A stretch of 64,000 nt of DNA from Candidatus Paraluminiphilus aquimaris (GCF_026230195.1 NZ_CP036501.1:1674001-1738000); one strand, 5' to 3'. Counted from the stretch's first letter, positions 51,626 to 60,281 are shown. Numbers and translations are program-made. Notes: generated by a model not told the origin, from the sequence alone.

Positions 51626-51691
51626 CCGCACGCTGGCCTAAATAGGGTTCGCTTCCAAATCAATTTCCCCCTCTCGCTGCTGTGTGCAGCG

Positions 51692-51741
51692 CATTGTCTG
51701 TCGCCTTTGACGACAGGTGTTAGGCAATGATGTTTTTTTTT
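51692..51741 (+). terminator. Possible terminator after the peptidase operon
   Basis: An inner stem (51698-51703 with 51711-51716, 7-base loop) lies within an outer stem (51692-51696 with 51725-51729) separated by an asymmetric internal loop. Nine T residues follow at 51733-51741. The structure ends the amidohydrolase/isoaspartyl peptidase operon before recA. Confidence 0.5.
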
Positions 51742-51784
51742 CTTCGTTTACCTCTAAACTCGTTTGCATTCAGGAAATAAAACA

Positions 51785-51800
51785 CTGATTATATATACAG
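51785..51800. promoter_or_regulatory. LexA (SOS) box of recA
   Basis: CTGATTATATATACAG matches the gammaproteobacterial LexA box CTG-N10-CAG with an AT-alternating centre. It lies 43 bases before the recA start and overlaps a plausible promoter (TTGCAT at 51764-51769 with GATTAT at 51787-51792, spacing 17). RecA is therefore very likely SOS-regulated. Confidence 0.85.
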
Positions 51801-51842
51801 TATTCGTTAAGCGGCATCGAAGTGTGCCAAAGGGAGAAACTC

Positions 51843-52886
51843 ATGGATCCTAATAAGCAAAAAGCGTTGGACGCAGCACTGGCCCAAATTGAGCGTCAGT
51901 TTGGTAAAGGTACAGTCATGCGCATGGGTGACTACGAGCAGGTGGCGATTCCCGCCATCTCAACCGGCTCGTTGGGTTTGGATATTGCGCTCGGTATCGG
52001 CGGTCTTCCCCGAGGCCGAATTGTTGAGGTCTACGGCCCAGAGTCCTCGGGAAAAACAACCTTAACCCTACAAGTCATTGCCGAAGCGCAAAAGCTTGGG
52101 GGTACGGCGGCCTTTGTTGACGCGGAGCACGCGCTCGATCCGCAGTACGCAGAGAAGTTAGGCGTGCAAATGGACGATCTCATCATGTCTCAGCCTGATA
52201 CCGGCGAGCAGGCCCTGGAGGTCGCTGAAATGCTGGTGCGCTCGGGTGCTGTTGATGTCCTAGTGGTTGACTCAGTTGCCGCGCTAACTCCAAAGGCTGA
52301 AATTGAAGGCGACATGGGTGATTCGCATGTGGGTCTGCAAGCTCGCCTGTTAAGTCAGGCTATGCGTAAGTTAACGGGAGCGATTAAGCAGACAAATTGC
52401 CTCGTGATCTTTATTAACCAGATTCGCATGAAAATTGGTGTGATGTTCGGCAGTCCAGAGACAACGACCGGGGGTAACGCGCTTAAGTTCTATTCATCGG
52501 TACGTCTCGATATTCGCCGCATTGGCGCCATTAAAGATGGCGATGAAATTGTAGGGAACGAGACGCGGGTAAAGGTGGTCAAGAACAAGGTGTCGCCACC
52601 CTTTAAGCAAGCTGAGTTCCAGATCATGTACGGCGCCGGCATTTATCATATGGGTGAGGTGCTCGACTGGGGCGTAAAGCTGAACCTGGTCGACAAATCG
52701 GGTGCGTGGTATGCCTACAAGGGCGACAAGATTGGTCAAGGAAAGGCGAACGCAGCGAAGTTCCTCGATGAGAACCCCGCCATTGCCTCTGAGATCGAAG
52801 GCGAAATTCGGCGTCAGACTATGAATATCCCCTCTGATGAGTCCGATGCACCTGCTGAGCAGACCGAAGAAGTGACCGCCGAGTAA
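51843..52886 (+). CDS. recA: DNA recombinase RecA
   Basis: RecA forms filaments on single-stranded DNA, drives homologous strand exchange and triggers LexA self-cleavage. The 347-residue protein has Walker [11 protein letters not shown] (65-74), the [13 protein letters not shown] segment, [12 protein letters not shown] (the L2 DNA-binding loop region) and GGNALKFY. The C-terminal acidic tail is present. The ATG at 51843 follows GGGAGAAAC; an upstream GTG would add seven residues. A LexA box lies just upstream and recX follows 8 bases later. Confidence 0.98.
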   Translation: MDPNKQKALDAALAQIERQFGKGTVMRMGDYEQVAIPAISTGSLGLDIALGIGGLPRGRIVEVYGPESSGKTTLTLQVIAEAQKLGGTAAFVDAEHALDPQYAEKLGVQMDDLIMSQPDTGEQALEVAEMLVRSGAVDVLVVDSVAALTPKAEIEGDMGDSHVGLQARLLSQAMRKLTGAIKQTNCLVIFINQIRMKIGVMFGSPETTTGGNALKFYSSVRLDIRRIGAIKDGDEIVGNETRVKVVKNKVSPPFKQAEFQIMYGAGIYHMGEVLDWGVKLNLVDKSGAWYAYKGDKIGQGKANAAKFLDENPAIASEIEGEIRRQTMNIPSDESDAPAEQTEEVTAE

Positions 52887-52894
52887 GCACCGAC

Positions 52895-53377
52895 GTGGAA
52901 GTAAAACCGTCGGATGTACGCCTTGCGGGTATGGACTTACTCGCGAGGCGAGAACACTCCTCCCAAGAGATCATTACCAAGCTTAAAAAACGGTTTGGTA
53001 AACGCTTAGAGAGTGATGTCGTCATCCACGATGCAGTGGACCAGCTGACTCGTGAGGGGTTGCTGAGTGATCAGCGTTACGCGGCGTCGATGGCTCGCCA
53101 ATTGGTAAATCGCGGCGCAGGCCCCTCCAAAGTCGCTTACGAGTTGCGTCAGAAGGGCTGTGATCCTGATGCGGCACTCGTTGATGCGTTTCCAGACGGG
53201 GTTGACTGGTTTGCCGCGGCGGAGGACGTTTACGACCGCAAGTTTGGTGCAAAGCCAATGCCTGAAGAATGGGAGCTTAAGCAAAAGGAGCGCGCCAAGC
53301 GTGGGCGTTTCATGAGCTCACGCGGGTTCGCGCCGTCGCACTTCATGCATCTTCTTGAAGCCACGTCTGACGAGTGA
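52895..53377 (+). CDS. recX: RecA regulatory protein RecX
   Basis: RecX caps RecA filaments and limits their extension. The 160-residue protein has the RecX three-helix repeats: AGMDLLARREHSSQEIITKLKKRF (about 9-32), then VVIHDAVDQLTREGLLSDQRYAASMARQ. A third unit follows near AYELRQKGCDPD. The start is GTG at 52895, 8 bases after recA; co-transcription with recA is expected. Confidence 0.93.
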   Translation: MEVKPSDVRLAGMDLLARREHSSQEIITKLKKRFGKRLESDVVIHDAVDQLTREGLLSDQRYAASMARQLVNRGAGPSKVAYELRQKGCDPDAALVDAFPDGVDWFAAAEDVYDRKFGAKPMPEEWELKQKERAKRGRFMSSRGFAPSHFMHLLEATSDE

Positions 53378-53449
53378 GTTAGTTGCAACTAGACAGAACG
53401 GGTTGAACTCGTGCTGGTGTCTTGCCACCGAAGACTTAGAGGTCCGCAG

Positions 53450-54289
53450 CTACGGTAGGTCTCCAAGTAGCGCACCGCGCAGTTCGCGCGCTTTTTGTTG
53501 AACAAGCTCCGCGTTGTCGGGCCCCATGCGAAGCACTTGCTTCTGGAGTGGGGTGAGCGACTCCAACTCAGGGTCTTTGTACGCCCAGTTCGCTTCGTCG
53601 CGCACCAGCTCGGCGTTTTCGGGCAGGGTGGGCGTTGCCAAAATATGTGTGGTCGCAGCAAGTGCGGCGCCGCCAATATCAAAGTCGTTGACACCCATGC
53701 GCGACAGAGCCGTTGTAGCCAATGACTCATAGTCATTGAACACCGCCATGATGGCAGCGACATCTAGGCTATTGACCCAGTTAGCAAAGCCGTCGTAACG
53801 GGTGAAGCCGGTAGGGTTCATCGTCACTCGCACGCCATCTTCCAACGTCGGGAATACGCTCGCCGGTTTTCCTACGGGTAAAAGCTTATACGGCACCTCG
53901 CCACGACGCAGGGCATCGACGATGGCGACACTGCGTTCAACAACGTAATCGCCCGCGACAAACTGCTTGAGTGCTTTGCCGCCATTAAGAGTGTCGATGA
54001 CCTCTCGCGCAAAGCTGTCTGCAGTCTCCTCTGTTACCGCAGGTGGGGGTGGGGGTGGGGGTGCAACAGGCTCGGGAACGAAAGCGGGGACAGATTCTGG
54101 CTCTGGCTCTACTTCCACGACGACGGGCTCTGCAATTTCAACCGGCTGAATGACCGTAAAGTCTTCCATTGGTTGCGACTCGCCGTAATCCCCGGTCGCC
54201 AAAACAAACACCAGTGTGGCGAGAATCAGGGCGAAGATGATCCCTAAGATGACTGGTTGAACTTTCGCGTCTGGCTGCTCATCTGACAT
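53450..54289 (-). CDS. DUF3014 membrane-anchored protein
   Basis: This 279-residue protein has one N-terminal membrane span (about 12-31, VILGIIFALILATLVFVLATG), an acidic/proline linker with seven consecutive prolines near residue 78, and a C-terminal periplasmic DUF3014 domain. Segments such as FVAGDYVVERSVAIVDALRRGEVPY and LTPLQKQVLRMGPDNAELVQ mark the domain. The function is unknown. Its start has GGGGG about 8 bases upstream. It is convergent with recX. Confidence 0.85.
   Translation of the reverse strand: MSDEQPDAKVQPVILGIIFALILATLVFVLATGDYGESQPMEDFTVIQPVEIAEPVVVEVEPEPESVPAFVPEPVAPPPPPPPAVTEETADSFAREVIDTLNGGKALKQFVAGDYVVERSVAIVDALRRGEVPYKLLPVGKPASVFPTLEDGVRVTMNPTGFTRYDGFANWVNSLDVAAIMAVFNDYESLATTALSRMGVNDFDIGGAALAATTHILATPTLPENAELVRDEANWAYKDPELESLTPLQKQVLRMGPDNAELVQQKARELRGALLGDLP
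54042..54063 (+). repeat. Short G-rich tandem tract within the DUF3014 gene
   Basis: On the plus strand a GG is followed by three runs of five G, each separated by one T. On the coding strand this gives the seven-proline run of the DUF3014 linker. The tract could adopt a two-tetrad G-quadruplex, and the polyproline would make translation dependent on elongation factor P. Confidence 0.6.
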
Positions 54290-54377
54290 TGGTTTACCCC
54301 CGGTTGTTTTTTATAGACAAGAGGGTACCCAAGAAAGTTCATTGGATCGATATGGTCCGGCAACTTAAACCCACGTT

Positions 54378-55013
54378 TTACAGTAGTTCAGGTGGTCTAT
54401 CTGCCTTGGCGTACGCATATCGTTGCCCTGGAGCCACCTCATGATAGGCGTCCAGTCCCACTGCCGCCACGAGACCCAGTGTGTGCAGGTCTACCGAGCC
54501 GTCGTCTCGAAGTGCGTCGTCGCTGAATTGAACACTCTCGACGCCACCTATGATTAGATGCGTCCCATTAATATCCAGAGGTTGGTGTTCTGCTAGTTTG
54601 AGACCGATCTGCAGCGGTGACTCCGCCACAAAAGGTGCTTTGATGGGCATCTGCCAGCTGGGCTCAAAACCACAGGCTTCAAACTCTGACTGTTCACGTG
54701 GGAATCGCGCTGATGTGTGATGCCCGCGCTGAGTCATCTCGGGTGTCAACGCGTTGAATGTGTACCATCCCGTATCAAGAATATTTTCGAGTGTATGACG
54801 TTCAGTGCCCTCAGGTGCGGGCCGGATGATCATGCCGAGAAGGGCAGGGACTGCGCCGACATGAAAACACGAGTTGATGGCTGAAAGGTTTGTGTGGCCT
54901 TTCGTATCCGCGGTTCCGGCTAGCACAACTGGTTTGTAGCCAGGAAGGCTGTTGATTAACGCCGCGCGGTACCGCCGGGGTAGCGCCTCAATCTCACGTT
55001 TTCCGAGAATCAT
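54378..55013 (-). CDS. Flavin reductase-like FMN-binding split-barrel protein
   Basis: This 211-residue protein has the split-barrel fold of flavin reductases/flavoredoxins. Features are the N-terminal segment PVVLAGTADTKGHTNLSAINS (residues about 28-48) followed by PALLGMIIRPAPEGTERHTLENI, typical of the FMN-phosphate binding region. It may supply reduced flavin to a partner or be an orphan oxidoreductase. The ATG at 55013 overlaps the DUF393 gene stop by four bases (ATGA), so it is coupled to that thiol-oxidoreductase-like gene. Confidence 0.82.
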   Translation of the reverse strand: MILGKREIEALPRRYRAALINSLPGYKPVVLAGTADTKGHTNLSAINSCFHVGAVPALLGMIIRPAPEGTERHTLENILDTGWYTFNALTPEMTQRGHHTSARFPREQSEFEACGFEPSWQMPIKAPFVAESPLQIGLKLAEHQPLDINGTHLIIGGVESVQFSDDALRDDGSVDLHTLGLVAAVGLDAYHEVAPGQRYAYAKADRPPELL

Positions 55014-55417
55014 TTTGCGGCCTGATTTTCTGTACTCGTCGCAGGGCGTTGGCGTTCTCCGTAGAGCCCCTCATAACGACGTTGTGCCCAGAAGGCATAG
55101 ACCGGATCGACAATGTTTCGAATAACGGGCCAGCGTAGCCATGCCCACAGTGCACCAAATCGGGTGTGCTGCCAGGCCGCAACGTTCGCGTCGGCCCCGA
55201 CTACCCACTTGTCACCTCGTTTGAGGTGTAAGTTCAAGAGTAGGTCTTCTTTACTTGGCATACCCTCAGACACCTCAATCCCGTGAATATCAACGAGAGC
55301 GAGGCTGTCTCGCTTCAGTTTTGCCAGATGTTTCATCTCGCGTGCGCACAAGGGGCAAGCGCCGTCGTAATAAAGGGTTTCCTGCTCGGTGTTGCATGAC
55401 TCAGTGTCAGATTGCAT
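55010..55417 (-). CDS. DCC-family (DUF393) thiol-disulfide oxidoreductase-like protein
   Basis: This 135-residue cytoplasmic protein has YYDGACPLCAREMKHL, giving a CxxC pair at Cys21 and Cys24, characteristic of the DCC family (PF04134). The family is thioredoxin-like in sequence but its partners are unknown. It sits upstream of the flavin reductase-like gene with a 4-base overlap, suggesting a joint redox role. No membrane segment is present, in contrast to longer family members. Confidence 0.87.
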   Translation of the reverse strand: MQSDTESCNTEQETLYYDGACPLCAREMKHLAKLKRDSLALVDIHGIEVSEGMPSKEDLLLNLHLKRGDKWVVGADANVAAWQHTRFGALWAWLRWPVIRNIVDPVYAFWAQRRYEGLYGERQRPATSTENQAAK

Positions 55418-55495
55418 AGCAAGGCTCTCGATGTCCGCAGACCTGTGTACAGGCCGCGAACTGTAAAGGCTCGCAACGCAAAGGGGGAGAACTGC

Positions 55496-56041
55496 TCAGG
55501 TCTCGTCCACCTCTGACGTCACCAGATCGGACAGTAAGCGTTTTATGCTCTCTGCAAGTTTGAGCTCATCACCGCGCTTAAAACCAATGTGAATCTCTCT
55601 GACACGACCCTGTCCGTCGAGTAAGTATCCAGAGGGCATACCATCAACGGCGAAGGTGCGTGCAATATCGCCCTCTGTATCGATGACGACAGGGTAGTCA
55701 ACAGAGTAGCGCTTAAGAAAATCCCAGGCGTCCTCCTCGACTACGTCAATACTAATAGCAAGGAACTGCACGGGATCATCGGCAAACTGCGAATTCAGTG
55801 CATTTAATGCCGGCAGAGAGAGACGGCACGGCCCGCACCAGGACGCCCAGAAATCCACGTACGTGATCTTTCCACGGAAGTCCGACATCGACAAATTGCC
55901 CTTCGCATTTTGAATGGCCGGTAGGGTCCAATCTGGCGCTGGAATAGGGGGGTTCACTGTTACAACGGAGTTGCCACCTGCGCCGTAAGTTGCCACGGGC
56001 GAAGTTAGAAGTATGCCTAGCAGTAAAGCACGTAATTTCAT
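55496..56041 (-). CDS. Exported TlpA-like thiol:disulfide oxidoreductase
   Basis: This 181-residue periplasmic thioredoxin-fold protein has a signal peptide (MKLRALLLGILLTSPVATYGA) and the active site FWASWCGPCRLSLPAL with Cys69 and Cys72. The residues DGMPSGYLLD include the cis-proline loop (MPS). TlpA/ResA-type proteins reduce periplasmic disulfides, for example in cytochrome c maturation. It precedes the DUF393/flavin reductase pair on the same strand by 79 bases. Confidence 0.9.
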   Translation of the reverse strand: MKLRALLLGILLTSPVATYGAGGNSVVTVNPPIPAPDWTLPAIQNAKGNLSMSDFRGKITYVDFWASWCGPCRLSLPALNALNSQFADDPVQFLAISIDVVEEDAWDFLKRYSVDYPVVIDTEGDIARTFAVDGMPSGYLLDGQGRVREIHIGFKRGDELKLAESIKRLLSDLVTSEVDET

Positions 56042-56347
56042 TCAATAAGACTCGCTGTTTTTACTATCTACGTTACTAGGGACGGACTCGTTCAGCATTT
56101 TAACTTCTTACGCAAAGAACCGAGCTCGGGGGCTGAATCCGATTGTAGCGAAGTACTTAGGTTTCTTTGTCCAAGTCGTGTATTTGGCTTCGTCTGCGAC
56201 CGTGCGATGTGTTTAAGCCCCGAGAGATTTAATGTCGCACTAAAAGAGAAATCAATGACAGTTCAGTGCAAAGTCGCTAATTTAAGCATTGAGAGTATGA
56301 AGAACACTTACGTGAGTGCCACCGTATATTGCGCCGAGGGGGAGGTA
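56042..56347. other. Divergent intergenic region before pilE
   Basis: This 306-base region between the TlpA-like gene (minus) and pilE (plus) is AT-richer than its surroundings. A reading frame in phase with pilE extends upstream from a GTG near 56207 but looks non-coding. No confident sigma70 or sigma54 promoter, hairpin or repeat was identified. It probably holds the pilE promoter and a long leader. Confidence 0.5.
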
Positions 56348-56788
56348 ATGGCTTTTAAAAAAAGTCGCCAGCATGGCATGACGCTTTTGGAGCTTATGAT
56401 CGTAGTGGCCATCATTGGTATCTTGGCGACTATCGCCATTCCGTCTTTTAACGATCAGGTTATGAAGTCACGCAGGGCTGAGGCCAGAAATGCATTGTTT
56501 GACGGTCAGTTGAAGCAGGCAGAATACTTTGCAAATAATTTCATGTATGGCTGGCGAGCCCAGATTGGCGCAGATGAATTCACCGCAAACAACTATTACC
56601 GTATTACCGTCAGGAAGCCCGATGGTGAAGACTTCACTACAGGTTTTGAAATGCGCGCGACACCGGTGAGCGGTGAAGGGCAAGAAAACGACGCTCCATG
56701 CACTGGTAGTAGCAGTCCTCTGTATTTTTGTGTTGATGAAACGGGGGTTATCAGCACTGGGGATTGTGCTCCACAGTCTTGTTGGTGA
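56348..56788 (+). CDS. pilE: Type IV pilin PilE
   Basis: This major- or PilE-type pilin precursor has 146 residues. The prepilin leader MAFKKSRQHG is followed by the mature N-terminus MTLLELMIVVAIIGILATIAIPSF, with the cleavage after Gly10 and Glu at mature position 5. The hydrophobic helix is followed by a beta-rich head and two C-terminal Cys pairs (APC...FC, DC...SC) that may form the disulfide-bonded D-region. The ATG at 56348 has a perfect GGAGG 7 bases upstream. It lies near the divergent minor pilin operon. Confidence 0.92.
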   Translation: MAFKKSRQHGMTLLELMIVVAIIGILATIAIPSFNDQVMKSRRAEARNALFDGQLKQAEYFANNFMYGWRAQIGADEFTANNYYRITVRKPDGEDFTTGFEMRATPVSGEGQENDAPCTGSSSPLYFCVDETGVISTGDCAPQSCW

Positions 56789-56861
56789 TTACCAGTGCTT
56801 TACTTGCCTTATTCGTGGTGTTCGCTTGTAGTTGGGTTCGTTTGAGTCACTGGGGGAGCAT

Positions 56862-57629
56862 ATGCTTACTTTTGAAGTAAACGAGTATTTATTGCCAAAA
56901 AAGCTGTTCTGGTATTTGTGGTTTGTTTGCTGTGGATTAGTCGTGTGCGATTCCGTATTCACATTTCACGACGTCACGGGCTACTACGTTTTCTATCGTG
57001 TTTTCGATATGACAAGAGAGGAGAGCATCCCTAATTGGTATGCCTCAATTCTTCTATTCTGCATTTCACTCACCTGTGCTCTTACATACGCGATTCAAAG
57101 ATATCGCGTTGAGAGACATGTCGCAGCGCCGTGGTTGTTTTTTAGCGCCTTTTTCATCTTTTTGTCGATGGATGATGGCGCAAAAATTCATGAGCGTCTG
57201 GGCAGTTTTTTTAGGGAACTTACGGAGGAGAGCAGTGGTATGTTCACAGTTTTCCAACCCCTGCTGGAGGGCGCATCTACTTACTCTTGGCAAGTCTTTG
57301 TATTGCCAGTCTTCCTCTTCTGCGCCTTTTTTATATTGTTATGGGGATTCAACAATATCTCGGTACCTGAAACACACCGATACATGATCTTGGGCGGATT
57401 CTTCATAGCAATTGCTTTGGGATTAGACTACTTCGAGGGTCTTGTCGATAACGAGGTGATTGATCTAGATGGAAGGGCTCTGTCTGTAGACGCCATAGAG
57501 CATTACCAGCGCGTCTTAGAAGAGTTTTTAGAAATAACAGGTTTTCTTTGTATCCTTCGCGGACTGTGGATACACCTATTGAGCTTGGAATCTCAAATAA
57601 GCCTGTCAGTACGTGAGGTTGGGAATTAG
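56862..57629 (+). CDS. Uncharacterised integral membrane protein
   Basis: This 255-residue protein has about six membrane segments (near 18-35, 60-80, 92-108, 140-163, 175-193 and 220-240). Conserved-looking polar residues sit in or next to segments: FLSMDDGAKIHERLG (about 105-119), ALGLDYFEGLVDNE (about 192-205) and EHYQRVLEEFLEITGF (about 217-232). Repeated Asp/Glu/His in a membrane setting suggests a buried metal or proton site, but I recognise no named family. The ATG at 56862 has GGGGGAG 5 bases upstream. It lies between pilE and the minor pilin operon, without overlap with either. Confidence 0.85.
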   Translation: MLTFEVNEYLLPKKLFWYLWFVCCGLVVCDSVFTFHDVTGYYVFYRVFDMTREESIPNWYASILLFCISLTCALTYAIQRYRVERHVAAPWLFFSAFFIFLSMDDGAKIHERLGSFFRELTEESSGMFTVFQPLLEGASTYSWQVFVLPVFLFCAFFILLWGFNNISVPETHRYMILGGFFIAIALGLDYFEGLVDNEVIDLDGRALSVDAIEHYQRVLEEFLEITGFLCILRGLWIHLLSLESQISLSVREVGN

Positions 57630-57674
57630 GTTTGATCATACGATTTCATACAGGCGTGCCTGCCGCGCATTTTC

Positions 57675-57905
57675 ATGGCGCCGCCTAATTCATGGAACAT
57701 TGATCACTGGGCTAAGGAAAGCAAACCAATATCCCGCGAAGCGATATGCACCGCAGTAAATGCAAGGGGACTTTATCGGTTGGTAGACACACCGGCGCGC
57801 CCACTGTCCAATCCGTTTGCTCCCACGCGATTTGAGTATAGATCGCCGATTAGGGTCGATGTTTCAAAACAACTTGATCGATACGAATACTTGCCCACAA
57901 CCTAG
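57675..57905 (+). CDS. Possible small ORF, unsupported
   Basis: A 76-codon frame with an ATG at 57675 fills the gap between the membrane protein and the convergent minor pilin gene, ending four bases inside the latter. It has no clear ribosome binding site, signal peptide or recognised motif. It may be chance. Confidence 0.2.
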   Translation: MAPPNSWNIDHWAKESKPISREAICTAVNARGLYRLVDTPARPLSNPFAPTRFEYRSPIRVDVSKQLDRYEYLPTT

Positions 57906-58885
57906 CTATTGCTATTACTACTGCTACTACTACTGCTACTACTGCTACTGCTATTGCTACTACTTCCGTTGCAGCTTTTACTGCTTATGCCGCCACTACT
58001 TCTGCTGTTACTGCTACCACTATTTTTATCCCATGAAGGGCCTCTTGTGCACAAGCTCGCGTCGTTTGTCAGCTGGATATAAAATTTTTGTTTGTAGTCA
58101 CTCGCAGTAAGATTAAACGTGACTGAACACATCCCGGAGCTAGCGGTACCATTGCCCGTGCAGTACATATTAGTGGGGTTCAAAGTAACGACAGAGGATG
58201 TGTCCTGAGATATTTTGTCGCGTTTACACTTCGCTTTCGAGGCTCCGCTCTTTGACCGTTCAAAATCGCAAAAAGATGTCGATATCGTGGCTACGAATTG
58301 CCCGTCGTTGGGGCAGGTCATGTCGGTCCCATAGATTTTTATCTCAGCATTTTTCCCCTTGCTACCCCATGACTTACTTTTGCTACTCCCAACGAAGGGT
58401 AGCGTCGTGCACGCGGGAATTGAGTCGTCGGTGCCCATGAACACTGACAGGGCCTCATGATCCCCCGCAATGGCCGTCTTTAAGGCGATCTTGTTAGTGC
58501 CATCCATAATGGCGTAGTCACCACTAGTCTTGATAGATAATTTTGTTCCGTCCTGTTCATAGGTCGCTTTTAATGCCGCTAGTTTTTCCTTATCTGCATC
58601 AAGAAGTCGCTGACGATCTATAGTACGGCCGGCATCATTATTTGCATTCGCAAGATTGAAGTTCTCCCCATCGGCATATACGTCATGTCTAGCCTTCTCT
58701 ATTGACGAGACATTTTCCGATAGCATTGCGACCCTGGCGTCTCCTTTCGCTTTTGACTTGATCGTGTCTGAAGCCACGGTCAGACCCGTAACGACGACGA
58801 CGGAAAGGGCTGCGGAGGCAAAGACCGTTTCGATCAAACTCATGCCTCTGACGTACTTCAAATACCGCTTCATGTGTTTACTCAT
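57902..58885 (-). CDS. PilV-like minor pilin with polyserine tail
   Basis: This 327-residue prepilin-like protein has a leader ending at Gly14, then MSLIETVFASAALSVVVV with Glu at mature position 5, resembling PilV. It is much longer than typical PilV (about 150-200 residues). The head has several cysteines, and the C-terminus is low-complexity Ser/Asn: from about residue 285 it is Ser-rich, ending in a run of 12 serines broken by Asn. It is the last gene of a four-gene operon, 14 bases after pilX. Its function as a tip or priming pilin is inference. The serine tail is encoded by a trinucleotide repeat. Confidence 0.82.
   Translation of the reverse strand: MSKHMKRYLKYVRGMSLIETVFASAALSVVVVTGLTVASDTIKSKAKGDARVAMLSENVSSIEKARHDVYADGENFNLANANNDAGRTIDRQRLLDADKEKLAALKATYEQDGTKLSIKTSGDYAIMDGTNKIALKTAIAGDHEALSVFMGTDDSIPACTTLPFVGSSKSKSWGSKGKNAEIKIYGTDMTCPNDGQFVATISTSFCDFERSKSGASKAKCKRDKISQDTSSVVTLNPTNMYCTGNGTASSGMCSVTFNLTASDYKQKFYIQLTNDASLCTRGPSWDKNSGSSNSRSSGGISSKSCNGSSSNSSSSSSSSSSSSNSNS
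57905..57964 (-). repeat. Trinucleotide microsatellite encoding polyserine
   Basis: About 20 consecutive codons of AGT/AGC with a few AAT, read on the minus strand, form a near-perfect triplet repeat immediately before the stop of the PilV-like gene. Length changes by slippage would keep the frame and vary the tail length. Confidence 0.85.
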
Positions 58886-58899
58886 TCAGTTTTCTCCAG

Positions 58900-59526
58900 T
58901 TAAGGGAGGGCACACGGTGCTAGTCGATCACTCCAAGTGGCCGGCAACAGGTATACAGTGTTCGAGCTATCCACTTCGACGCTTACTATTTGCGAGACGG
59001 TAGCGGAGGCTACACGATAGGCAGCGCTAGCGTAAATTCTGTAAAGATATCGCGTTTCACTACCTACTGTGTTGGCCCCTAGTGGTTTAGCTCGGTAACT
59101 TGCAGTTGCTTCAAGGTCCGTATCAATTTCCACGTTATCAAGCATTACCTCGAAACAGTTTGAGGTAGCGTCAAGACCACTTCGGGTTTCCATCTCCGTT
59201 ATCGAGTCTTGTAGCGCCACCTCTGCAGCATAGAGCGAAGTTGTGAGAGCTTGTGAGTAGCCCGCCGAGCGGAAGTTGTCCACCGTGGCGACGATCATGC
59301 TTCGTGTGGCAAAGAGCGATAATATCGCGAGTATGCTAACGACTGCTGTTGTAACGTAACCCGAAGAACAGCCGTTTGCAGCGTCTTTACTACCCAAGCG
59401 TCTAGTCGCTTTTGTTGCTACTCTTCTGCAAAAATAATGAGCATACGTTCGAGAGGGAGCTTTCGGCACCGTTATGGAATCGCGGCTTTGCAAGTCGCTT
59501 TTAATGGATGAATCTGGGTTTATCAT
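58900..59526 (-). CDS. PilX-like minor pilin
   Basis: This 208-residue protein has a single hydrophobic N-terminal-type helix at about 56-80 (GYVTTAVVSILAILSLFATRS), followed by a segment (ALTTSLYAAEVALQDSIT) typical of PilX/GspK-family helices. The likely prepilin cleavage is after Gly56, but no Glu occupies mature position 5, as is common in the PilX/GspK type. A leader of about 56 residues is unusually long; a later in-frame start cannot be excluded. It overlaps the pilW-like gene by four bases (ATGA). Confidence 0.72.
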   Translation of the reverse strand: MINPDSSIKSDLQSRDSITVPKAPSRTYAHYFCRRVATKATRRLGSKDAANGCSSGYVTTAVVSILAILSLFATRSMIVATVDNFRSAGYSQALTTSLYAAEVALQDSITEMETRSGLDATSNCFEVMLDNVEIDTDLEATASYRAKPLGANTVGSETRYLYRIYASAAYRVASATVSQIVSVEVDSSNTVYLLPATWSDRLAPCALP

Positions 59527-60281
59527 GGCGTTGCCCCCGTCAAAAGAGGGTTGCGGGGTGTCACCAAAATTTCGCTGAAATAGGCCGACGTGGTGTCATC
59601 ACACACTACCGCATCAGAACCAGGTGGAAGCGCGCATAGCTCTAGTTGCCATAGTTGTTCGATTAGGCAGTTGTTTGCCCTGCTTGAGTTGTAACACTCT
59701 GCTTCGGTCAACGCCGACAGTGTCGGAGAATCTGCATTTACGAAGGCGTCGTTACCGTCTTTGGTAACTTTGAGTGACTGAAACTCTAAAATGTCAGACA
59801 CAGTGAGGTCGGACCAGGTTCCACTGTCACAAGCCACACTAACTCCTCGGCTGGTTTGCACAATATCACTCTGAATTCTAAAGCCGTATTGATAGTAGAC
59901 CTCGTTTATATCTGAGGGATCTGAGCCTGTAGCCGTTCCGATCTCGAGAATAACGCAATTAAGTGATGTGTTTGGAAAGACAGCAGCGGCATAAGCTTCC
60001 GCTGTGGGGGCTGATGTATTGTTGTAACCGCCAGTCGTCGTCAGGTGAGTCGTAACGTTCGACAGTGAGCCCAGATAGCCAGATTCCCTGATCGCAGAAC
60101 TGATCACATACTCGGTTTTTGTGAATTGCTCCGTTCTAAGCGCACTATTTTGCGCGTTTATGGTTGTCCGGTAGGTGATTGTGTAATGCGTGGCTGCGGC
60201 AAGGACAATAAAACTACTCACCGCTAACGACACCATTAGCTCCGTGAGACCCACGCCTTTTTGCACTGCCGCTATCAACAT
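59523..60281 (-). CDS. PilW-like minor pilin
   Basis: This 252-residue prepilin has the leader MLIAAVQKG and mature N-terminus VGLTELMVSLAVSSFIVLAAA, with Glu at mature position 5. The head contains paired cysteines near the end (ECYNSSRANNC, LCALPPG, VCDD). Position and length match PilW/ComB-type minor pilins, which help prime pilus assembly. It overlaps fimT by seven bases and pilX by four. Confidence 0.82.
   Translation of the reverse strand: MLIAAVQKGVGLTELMVSLAVSSFIVLAAATHYTITYRTTINAQNSALRTEQFTKTEYVISSAIRESGYLGSLSNVTTHLTTTGGYNNTSAPTAEAYAAAVFPNTSLNCVILEIGTATGSDPSDINEVYYQYGFRIQSDIVQTSRGVSVACDSGTWSDLTVSDILEFQSLKVTKDGNDAFVNADSPTLSALTEAECYNSSRANNCLIEQLWQLELCALPPGSDAVVCDDTTSAYFSEILVTPRNPLLTGATP

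Noticed and set aside
50789-51631. 280-codon frame antisense to the isoaspartyl peptidase
   Set aside because: It is opposite a gene with intact family motifs and has no recognisable motif of its own; an antisense shadow.
56180-56215. Sigma54 promoter before pilE
   Set aside because: A GG...GC pair was seen but with spacing 8 instead of 10, so it does not fit the -24/-12 consensus.
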